From Antedon mediterranea (taxonomy: Eukaryota > Echinodermata > Crinoidea > Comatulida > Antedonidae), in contig NC_092675.1 in assembly GCF_964355755.1 (NCBI RefSeq), positions 11,299,312-11,363,311 on the forward strand: a DNA stretch of 64,000 nt, in the 5' to 3' direction. Under the pieces are notes generated by a model. That model had not been told where the DNA came from, ran no database searches, and worked only from the letters and a program-made list of their open reading frames with translations. The position numbers and the translations under genes were made by a program. This document shows positions 26,601-38,600 of this stretch, one piece after another (the stretch's first letter is position 1; every line of letters begins with the position of its first letter).

Positions 26601-29600
26601 GTTGTGTGTATATATAATATTTGTTGTTTACACAACAGGCAAAGAACATTAATTCTAAACCGCCCGGTACCGTAGCTCATCCGTATTTTTAGTTGTATGA
26701 AAAAATGTCTCTATATTCCTAAGTAGTGTGGAAGGAAAACAAACTTTTCAGTTTTGCTTCAACAGAGAAGATACATCTTATAAATCATCTGTCTTAACGT
26801 TGTTTTAGCGTAATACCACATTTACACAAAATAGAAGTAGGTCTACTGGTCTAAACCTATGATACTGTAGGCCTACTTCTCCAATGTCTAAGGAGATGTT
26901 CCGACTAAAGTTCTTTTCCCGAAAATAGGCTACTAATTAAATATCAAAACCCGTTTAGTGGAACGTTAATCGATTTAACGATGAACTTCTTAGGCGATCC
27001 TTTAATTTAAAAGACGTCTGCGATTATGTTATTTTTATGCGCACATTAAATGAAAACACGTGGCGTGGTTTATTCCTGTTTATTCCAAAGCTAGTCAGTA
27101 GAGGGCGGTCAACATCCAAACTGGAGAGAAAAAACCTCCGGAAGGGTAAAACAACGGATAAATAAAAAGCGTGACTTTCGGCGAAAAAAACAATTAAAAA
27201 CCAAACAATAACGGTTTAGCAATAAACAGAGGCTTATTCACTATTACACTAAAACGATTCACCCCCGCCCCTCCTTTTTTTAATTGGACAAATATTTGAA
27301 TCACCGTCTTAATCAGTGTCGGTATGTTTGCTGAAACATTCTGTAAGCCGGCGCACTTTTATTTTGTGTAACCATGGAGTAATGCAGACTCTTTAATTAT
27401 AACAACTAGATGGTACGCTCGCTTCGCTCGCGTACCATCTAGGTCGTGCCCACAGATGGTTCTCGAATACATAATAATTTCAGCGTTAAAAAACTGGCGA
27501 TTTCAAATGTACGTACCGCAGGACAATAATACATGTCGTGTACAGGAACGAATAAATAGACACTGTGATTTATGTACTCAAATTTAAACAAACTTAATTT
27601 GTGTTTTGTATGTAACATTAGGGTTGAGGGATGGGGAAGAGGATGGGTGCAAAGAGGAACAATGTTAAAATATATTCTTTATCCATTTAGTAACGAAATA
27701 TTAATTGCTTTCATGTTTTACAAATAATATACCACTAAACACAGTAAAACATTGCGATGTAATACTTTGTTGAAACTATCACCGTCCTAGTCGATTGAAA
27801 TAGTACAGCACATGTAACGATACATCACTACGACGTGTATATGTTTATAATATAATGTAAAACAATTTGTGAAAACCACCTATTCGGGGAAAATCATAAA
27901 TTCGATTTAATCGTCAATAAATATTAAATTATCTAACTCAACTTAATTAGTAGGCCTAATGGTTTTCAATTGTTTCTTAGAGCCAATTCATACTTAAGTT
28001 GGTTCCTACCCTACCCACCAAAGTTGTTCTGCGTTTAGGGCATGTGATGTACCGTAGGCCTATTCTCTACTGGTTTTACAACGCTACTCATGCCAGTGAG
28101 GGAAAGGTGATGATGTGGGTGGTTTAACTGCAATAATAAAGATTTGTACATAATATACGGCGAGTGAAAACGCTAGCTCATTATCCGTTTAAAAAAAAAT
28201 TATATCCAACCTCTGCAGCACAGATTGAAAACAAAAATGGATCGAATTTCGAGTATACAGTACTGTACTTGCCTTTACGACGCCTGAGGGAATAGACACT
28301 TGTGAAACAGAGATTGGAATGTTCCATTCATCGCAAATCAATACATTTGTATAATCGTATATTAAATCTATCAAAATAGTATTTTTTAAACATTATGATG
28401 CTGTACTCTAGCTGTTCAACCAGTTTTCAGCTATTAAAAACAATTATCGTAGGAGGAGATAGGAAAATGCGAAGCCTCCTCGTATTTTTGTGGCGGGTAT
28501 TTTTCAAGATGGACATCCATTAGACAGTGTATACCACGATCGGAAAACACCCCTATTTGGGGCAAATCGTTGAACCTAAATTCGTTTTAATCGTCAATAA
28601 CTAATTACCTAACTCAATTTAATTAGTAAACAGGGTTACATCAGATGGTTAAAATCAGTACCATCGAGTAGAAATTCTAGAAATAAACCGAGATTTACCG
28701 AATTTTGCCCTTACGTAAATTTATATATAGATGAATGGTATATCAAATGAAACGATTTATCAGAGCTTTTATGTTCCTATACTTAGACATGGGACCCGAT
28801 GTGCGGGAGAGGTTGCCATGGAAGCAAATAACAGGATCTGTGGAGTTGGCATAGCATTTAATGCTAAGATTGGCGGTCAGTTTATAGGATAATAAGTCCG
28901 CAAATGATAGCTAGTTTATAAATTTAAATATAAATTCTCATTTAAAAATCTCAAGCCATAGAAAATAATAAAATACGTTAATTGTTTATTTTATCATTTT
29001 AATTGTTTTTAATCAAGATAAATTGTAGGCAAACGTACGTGCTAATAGTACCAGTACTCTTAAATGCCACTTACGTATTGAAGAATTTTGACTGAACCTA
29101 AACTCATCTTACTGAATATACATTTATAGTCAAAGTATTTAGCAAATATAAAACTTAGTCTTGATTTATTCCTCAAAGATATATTGTAATAGCATGAAGC
29201 TTTGTTTTTCCATAAGCATCCAATTTAACTGTTTTTTTCATCAATAATTTGATAGGAATTCGGATGTTGGACGGAAAGGTAACCGACGCACTAGAAGCCG
29301 CCGCATTCAGTCATGCCTTAGATCATATCGATATATTTAGTGCAAGTTGGGGACCTAGTGATGACGGAAAAACGGTAGAGGGACCAGGCACTCTAGCATC
29401 AAAAGCAATTAAAACTGGTATTACAGTAGTAAGTATTTCATTATTAATTATGGATTCATATAATTAATCAAACAGGTAGCAATGGCGACAATATGTGAAC
29501 AATAACAGCTACATAAATATTTGTTACTAACAATCATAATGATTATCAAATAATTGTTTCTTTTGGATGATCCAAAGGCAAATAAAAATCGTAAAACTTA

Positions 29601-32600
29601 CGTTTTTAGTCGCGTGGACGCGACTCAATAGTTCACTATGTCTGTCGGTCGGTCGGTCTGTCTGTCGGTCCGGTATGACTATGCGTTTTATCGCTTTTCT
29701 GTACCTTTTGAACTGTTTTGATGTACATTACTTTTTGAAAGTTCATTTTTTTCTGAGAGCACGCGACTTATGGCTGTTGGCCTTGTTACTCTAGCTTTCG
29801 CTGGTCAACGACGCAGCTTAATATCATAAGTGAGTCTATGCGACTTGGAAGTTAGAATTGTTACCATGAGATCTCGTATTTGGTATCCCGCCATCTATGG
29901 AACGTTCAGGTTTACCCAAATGGGATTGTCGGCGCCTCCTCTTTAGTACGTTGTTGTACAGTTTCGGTAGTTCTAATTCACCGCTAAGTTATGAACAATT
30001 TCTGTGGCTGAATTTCTGACTGAACGTGTTAAAATACCTGTGCAGATGTTACTTCTCAGAAATTGTTCATAACTCAGCCATCACCGATCATGACCATGAC
30101 CACTCACACTCATTTACCGAATTGGAACGTAAAAATATATTGACACAGAATCTTCATGTAAAGATAGAAAAATAAAAGAATCCATAAAAATAAGAAAACA
30201 TGGTAATACTATGAACAGAGACGACGGCGGATTAGAACTGTACAACAACTTACTAAAGAGGAGGCCCCGACAATTCCATTTGGGTAAACCTGAACGTTTC
30301 ATAGATGGCGGCATACCAAATAAACAAATAAAATTTAACAAAGTAAACAAAACATAAAATGAATATAATACGTGAAAATTGTATTTAATATCATTTTTCA
30401 GGGTCGTGATGGAAAGGGTGTTATATACGTTTGGGCTTCTGGCAATGGTGGTAGGAATATGGACAACTGCAACTGCGATGGGTATGCTGATAGTATCTAC
30501 ACAATCTCAATATCAAGCGCGTCGTCGGATGGTCAGTCAACATGGTACGGCGAACGTTGTCCTTCAACTCTTGCATCGACATTTAGTAGCGATTTCACCA
30601 ACTCACAACAGGTAATAACGACTGATATAGATGATACATGTACAACGCAGCACAGTGGCACGTCGGCGTCCGCACCCATGGCTGCCGGTATTCTAGCATT
30701 AGCTCTGGAAGTCAAGTAAGTTCAATACAAATGATAAAATTTAACTGTTCCGTTGGCCAATATTATTAGACTAAAGGATTCCTATTGAACACGATGTAGT
30801 CCGGTGGAAGGAGGGTGCTGGGATGGGATGGGGGGGGGGGGGGATTACGAATATGGAAGGTAATCGATCAGGATAGGAAGCGTTTTCGAGATATAAGGGG
30901 TCAAAGTTCAAAATTGACCAATTACAACACTGTATTATGTATATGTATTGTAACAAATTTATTGAAGCACAATTTGGTCTTTTATTACATTTTTATGATT
31001 ATAGGTCACCTTATGAAAAAAATCCCTTGGTAATAAAGGGTCAAATGTCAATATTGACCAATCATAGAACGTACCTATAGTCCGGCAGCCAAGAGGTTTA
31101 ACCTTGCAATGTTTTCTATAGTTTTTTTTTTGATGGATTTTGATTCTCGATACCATCAGAATGAAGATTTTTTTTACTGGACGACTGTCAGCATTGAGCA
31201 ATTTGCATAAACAAAATGGCCGCTATTTTTTTTATAAAACATGCTATATCTCTGGAAATACGGGACGTAATGAGATAATTTTGTTGTCAAATTGTTCACA
31301 ATGTATATGTTATATATTAGCTCTAACAGAACTTTCTTTGTAAAATTGACCGGAAACCCCATTTTTAGCAATTTTGACCTTTGACCTCTTTTGCGCTATA
31401 TCTAAGTAACGGTGGGTCAGAGAGAATTAAAAATAGAAGCAAATTTTTCCTAAGATATACATTTATATTCAGTGTAACAGATGATATTGCTAAAAGGCCC
31501 GAAGTGTGGTTATTGACCTTTGACATAATTGAATAAGGTTATAATAACATAAATTAATAAATATTTGTCGTAGGTAGTCACTTTTGATGTCAAATTATTC
31601 ACAATATATATGTTTATACTTGCCATAATGCAACATTTTTTTCAAAAAGTGACTGAAAACCTATTTTTCTGTAATTTTAACCCATGACCTGTTTTTCTCA
31701 TCTAAATAACGACATGGTATAGAGATTTCTAACGTTTATAATAGATATTTTTATTAAATCTAATAGAATAACTGTTTGAAAAATACAAGTGTGATTATTG
31801 CTTTTAAATCCTATCGGGGCTGAAGGGGAATAACACTACTACTATACAGTACAATGTCTTTCAGAAACATTTGAGCAATTTCATTCAGGTATGGTATGTA
31901 TTTCCGTAATTAAACGGAATGTACGGCTCATAGAGAATCCAGAAGTTACCCTTGGTTCATTTTGGCAAATCCATATGGGTTCATTTTAAAAGGATTGAGG
32001 GTGCACAGACAGGCTTTTCACATGGCTTAATCTTGGAACCCACAGTTTTAGTTACCCGATATATTTCTAACACAGTAACTTAAATGTAGCCAAATGCATT
32101 GATCCGATACAGGGGACAAATGTAGAACTGAACATACAGTAGAGAAGGGTCTAAATAGATGACCTGTTGTTTCATTTTAGGCAAAATACATATGGGTTCC
32201 TTAAGGATCGAGAGTGCACAGGCAGCTTTATTTCATGTGCCTGTCTATATAAACCCACATTGTCACCACTTATATTTCCATTATGGGACTTAATGTCCAT
32301 GGAGGACCGGCCCTTGGGTTAATTTGGGCAAATCCATATAAGTGTTCCTTAAGGATCGAGAGTGCACAGGCAGTTTTATTCCATGGGCCCCGCCTGTCTA
32401 TTAACCCACAGTGCCATACCTTATATGTCCATTGTGGTGCTTATAATGTCCATCCATCGAGGACCGGCCCTTGGGGGGTTAATTTGGGCAAATCCATAAG
32501 TGTTCCTTAAGGATCGAGAGTGCACAGGCAGCTTTATTTCATGGGCCCTGCCTGTCTATATGAACCCACAGTGTCACCCATTATATTTCCATTATAGGGC

Positions 32601-35600
32601 TTAATGTCCATCCATGGAGGATCGGCACTTGGGTTAATTTGGGAAAATCCATAAATTATCCTTAAGGATCGAGAGTGCACAGGCAGCTTTATTCCATGGG
32701 CCGCGCCTGTCTATATGAACTCACAGTGTCACCCCTTATATTTCCATTATGGGGCTTTCCATCCATGGAGGATGACCGGTCCTTGGGTTAATTTGGGCAA
32801 ATCCATAAATATTCCTTATGGATGATCGAGGGTGCACAGGGATGTTTATTATATCTCTATGAACACACATTTTTACCCCACATACAGTTTTTCCAATATA
32901 TGGTCTCTTGTAGCCCCACATAGATAACCCCGAAAGGTCCATGAAGGTTGGCTCTTGGGTTCATTTGGGCAAATCAATAAATGTTATTTAAAGATTGAGG
33001 GTGCACATTTAGTTTTATTCTATAGTTAATCTATGAACTATTTACCCCATATTCATTTCTAATACACGGCCTTATGTAGCACAACACATTCGGGCAAATC
33101 CATAATTGTAAGACACAAAAAAGAATACACTGCGTCCTCACTGTTGTTATACGACTCAATCTCAAACTTTAATGCAACGTAAAATATGGTACACACGAAA
33201 CATTAATTTGTATGGTATTTGGTTCGAAATCTGTAAGATATAATAATAATAACTCGCAAATTAAGCAATTGCTATAGCGCCATCTATAATGGAAATCACT
33301 CAAGCGTGACGACCGATCTACGCTACAATCAGTACGATCGGACAAAATGAATACGCTATAAATAACTAAACTATAGGAAAACCGTCAGCGGTGGTTCTAA
33401 ACAATGTAACTAACCACATAACACATGAAATATAAACAATATGATTATCAAATTCTATGTTAATAAATCCAGGTGATCTGTAAATATATCTACGTTAACA
33501 TGTTATTTCTGTATACTAGCTATCATTATACAAGTTTGCGTACGTAACATTTACACAAGATGGACGCCAAAGGCGAAAACTACATGCATCCTCATCAACA
33601 CTTGTGCATAAACTAATTATTAAATATTATAACGTTGATTCTGATTATGATCTAACAATGATTAACTATACTAATACTCACTCTTGAGCTCTCAATTAAC
33701 AACCGAAAATTAAACTGTAGTTAACAATAATATGCCGTGTCTCAGAAAATCACACACGTGCGTCTATTACTGCTTCTCGTTACCTACTCTAACATAAAAA
33801 ATCACAACATAAATATAGAGGGCGTACTTCAATATCCTAAACGATACACTCCCCCACCAAAAACAACACTAAACTATTGTTCTTCAATTGGAAGGATTAC
33901 AACTAATCGTTGCACAGCTCGTTTTAATGTTGTTACTAAACCAGTTTCTGTATGAACTCGAACTTCCGCATTCCTCACTCTATCATCAGTACTTTGGTAT
34001 GTCTCTGTTACCCTGCCTAATCTCCATTTACCTCTAACTGCATTACTATCTTGTATCAACACAACGTCACCCTTCTTCACATCACGTCTTATGGTATGCC
34101 ATTTCTGTCTTATAATCAATGAAGGAAAATAATCCCGCGTCCACTTCTTCCAAAACCCATTTACCAAGCATTGTATGAACTTCAGTCGATCCTTAATGCT
34201 TACGTTATCACTCCATGGTTCATCTGGTACCTTTCCAGTAGATCTGCCCAACAATAAATCATTTGGAGACAGATATGACCCATCCTGTGGATCTGTAGGA
34301 TGCTTTCCAATCGGCCTCTCATTTGTTAAATTCGCTACTTCAAACATAACAGTCTGAAGTTCACTGAAGGCAAGCACCTGTCCACCGATTGCATGACTAA
34401 GCGCTTTCTTAATCCCTCTAATCAGACTCTCAGTCACTCCATTCTGCCAGGGAGCATCAGGTGTAGAAAACTTCCACGTTGTGCCATGGTTTACCCCAAA
34501 ACTCTTCAACTGTTTGGCTGCTGCACTCAGCTGTGTCCCAGCATCGCTGTATATTTCTTTGGGGTATCCTCGAAGTGAAACGAACTTTCTGAACACTTGC
34601 AGGAACGCGTCTGTACTATAGTCAGTGGCTATGTCGATGTAGACTGCTCTCGTCACAAAACAATCAAAAACTACACCGTATGCCTTTCCTCGAGCTCGCT
34701 TGTTAACTTCACCTCTTGTTGTGAATGGCCCAAATAAATCAACCCCTATATACATCCATGGTGGTGATGGTTTCAGTCGAGTAATTGGTAACGGTCCCAT
34801 TTTCTGAGCTGCAGTGTTTTTCTCAAACCGCCTACAAGTTACACAATGGTACTTAATGCTTTTGACCATTCTCTGTACGTCAATTATCCAGTATTTCGAT
34901 CGAATCTTGGCAACGGTTGACTGCACTCCCAAATGCCCTTTACTATGGATTTCTTTAGCGTATAGTTTCGTAAAAGCGTTATCGTATGGCAACAAAGGTA
35001 CTTCTTGCTTATTGTAGCTGAAATGTACGTTTCGACTTATTCTTTTTCCCACAACAATTACTCCATCTTCACGAATCTTAGGCCCCAAGCGAGCGTATGT
35101 CTTGTCAAATTTAGTTTTATCTTTGGATAATAGATTTATCATTATTTTCTGCGATTCCTTTATCCAGAAATGTTCCGCACCTTTAGTATCCTTGACCTCG
35201 ATCTCTTCTAATATACTCTTTAGTCTCCTTTTCTCATACACTTTGAGAACTCTGGCAGTCACCCTTAACAACTTCTGATACTTGCTCTGCCGTCTAATTA
35301 TTCTATCAGCTAATGAGTCTTCCTCTTCGATGTTCACTGCCATGACTATCTTCACTCGTTCTGGAAGGGTCTTTATATTACAACTTTGTTCAATTGGCCA
35401 ATTCTCAACTGGCTGTCGCAAAAACTCTGGTCCCTTTTGCCACTCACTATTTGGCCCAATCTGGGATGGATTCATTCCTCGTGTGATTGCGTCCGCTATA
35501 TTAACCTCTCCTCTACACCACCACCAATCTTGAGGTTCCGTGTCTTGTTGTATCTCCCCGATTCTCGTGGCGGCAAATGTTTTGAACCCATAGCTTTGTT

Positions 35601-38600
35601 TTTGTACCATGGCTCGTACAATCTCGCTGTCTACAATATAAAAAACTTGGTCAAACTTAATTCTCGTCTCATTTATGATATATTGTGCCAATCTCTTACT
35701 CATCACCGCTGCACTTAGCTCCAATCGCACCACGCTAATAATCTCTATTGGAGCAACCCTGCTTTTACTGGCAACGATTTGAGATGAAAATTGTCCGTCC
35801 CACTGTTCGTAACGGACGTATGCCACTGCGCCTAACGCCTTCTCGGACGCATCAGAAAACATAATCAAACTTGGTAATATGCCTGGCTTTGCATCCAGCG
35901 GTTTAACGCATCTCCTAAATTCGACGCTTGATGTTGTACTTAAATCTTCAAATAAATCTATCCACTCCGCTCTCTCACTCGTGTTTATAGCTTCATCCCA
36001 CTCTAATTTAGCTCCCCACAGCTTTCGAAGTAGAATCTTTGCCCTCACAGTGATTGGAGTTATCAACCCCAAAGGATCATACACAGAATTGATTTTGCTT
36101 AGGCATATACGTTTGGTTAACACTTCTGGTATCTCCTTGAATGTACGAACGTTGTCAGTGAACGCAAGAACGTCATCACCTGGTTTCCAACTGATTCCTA
36201 ACACCTTCTCTTCCTTTGGATTCCATGTTTCTTCAAGCTTTTCTCTTCCCGAGAATATCCAATGCTTTATGGCGAAATTTCCTGGCTGTATTAATTTCTC
36301 TATTTCTTCCGCTCGTTGCCTTGCTTTCTTTGCGGATTCTTCACACTCCAGAATGTCATCCACATAAACATTGTTTAAAACTGTCTCTGCGGCTTCAGGT
36401 GTTGACAGTTTCCCTGCTTCTGCCGTTTTCCTCAAAGCCACTGTTGCTATGGTGGCAGATGGACGGTCTCCAAAATTTACAGCAGTCACGCAATAGGTTT
36501 TTGGTAGGGTATTCTGGTTCAAATCTCTCCAGAGAAACCGATGACAGTGCTGATCCAGCTGGGTGATAGCAACACTATGATACATCTTTCTTATGTCACC
36601 TACCAGTGCATGAGGTCTTTCTCTGAATCTCAGTAGAACAGCTAACAAGTCATTAACAAGGTCGGGTCCTTTGGCCCAATAGTCGTTAAGAACATGTCCC
36701 TTGTAGGCCGCACTGCTATTAAAGACGATTCGCACTGGGGTGCTGGAACTATCAGGCTTTTCTACTGCATGGTGAGAAATATAATGTATTGGTCCTTTGT
36801 ATTCTTGCAATTCCGTTTCCTTTATTTCTCTCGCCACCCCTCGTTTCAACATATCTGCTATTTGCTCTTCGTATATCTTTTTCTTTGCTGAGTCTTTCAT
36901 TAATCTTTTCTCTAGCGCTGCTAACTTCGCCACCGCCACTTTTTTGTTATCTGGTAGATTGTTTGGGTCTTTGATCCAAGGGTACCTTGCGGTCCATTTA
37001 CCTGCTTCATACAGTAAGTTGTCTTCTATCAACTTTAATTCACGTTCTTCTTTCAAAGTGTACTTCTGCGCTCCACTGGGGCATTTGCCACATCGACACG
37101 AACCACATTTAGGCTGACAGTTAACCCCCATACTTTCTATCGTCAGAAAGTCGTCAAAGGACGTTGTCTTAACATAGTTCACTAGTATTCCTGCCCCTTC
37201 TTCCCATTCGATAGAAGGATGAGACCCTCCAATACACTGACCAAACTGGTTTTTCAGTAGAACTAGATGACCACATGCCTTGATCTTCGTCGGATGGTAA
37301 CCAGCATACTCGTATCCAACTAACAAGTCGACCTCTCCAGTTGGTCTCTTGACCTGCTCAGGATATACATTAAGTATTTTGGCGAGGTTTTCTAAGTTCT
37401 GATTGCCAATTTTTGCCGTTATCTTCGGAATCCCATAGGCTTCTACTGCAACACAGTTTCCCATATTATCATTCAGTAATATTTTATATTTCATGCTGTC
37501 GATGCATTCGGTTTGCCCGCCTACTTTGATCATGCTTATTTTCACTGGCCTTCCCTTTGCCTTTATGCGTTTGGCCGCATCATGTGTGATTAATGACGCT
37601 GTCGCACAACTATCCCAAAGAGTGTTGAGCTCGTTCTTGCCGCTCCTCACTTTCATCAATTGTAACAAACAAGGGTCAGATTTCATCTGTAAGCTATTTT
37701 CAAGGGACGACACTGTCGGAATTGGTTCTGTGTTCTGAGTCTGCTGATGTAACAGCTTGTGATGAAGTCTCCTGCAACCATCCGTATCGCATTGCTTCTT
37801 CCCTTTACACTTAGCAATGATGTGGCCGGCTGTTAGGCAGCAGAAACATGCTCGGTTTTCTTTCAAGATGTTCAGCCTCTCATCCACAGATTTGTTCAAG
37901 AAGGTTCGACAATTCTTGGTTTCGTGTTGACTTTCTTTGTGTAGAAGGCACTTTGGTCTGCTAGATATTTCTACCATGTGCATCGATGCGGCTGCTTTGG
38001 TGGGTTGGTTTGTCCGTATTGCCCCCATTGCGTATTCTACACTTCTTCTTTCTCTTGTCAGAAATTTCAGTAGTTCTGGGAATCTATCAGTTTTATCGAC
38101 ACCGTTGGCTTCTTCATGCATATGTCGGACCCATCTTCCAAACACTGATGGTGGTAGTTTCTTTTCTATCTCTCCCACCACCTTGGAATTAGATATTTCT
38201 CTTTCTAGTCCTGCTCTTTTCAGGTCGTGATAACTTGCTTCCACTTTGTCGATATATGTCACTAGTTTGTTATCTTCGCCATCTTTAATTTCTCGTTTCT
38301 GTTCTAATTCACTTACAATTGTATCTACCAATTTCACTTTGTCGCCATATCTCTCGTCAAGCCTTTCCCACATTAAATCAATATTATCTTCAACTGGTCC
38401 CAGAATTTTTAGCGGTGCTTGCCCTAGAGTTTGCCTCAAGGCAAACGACAATTGTTTAGGATGTGTCACAGGAATCACGAAAGTCTTGATGTCCTCCTTA
38501 AATCTAGCGTATCTTCTAACGTTACCTTCAAATCTAGGCAAATCCATCTTTTTTAGTTGCAGTGTTGATCGCTTTTCCTTTGGATCTCGTTCATCTTCCT

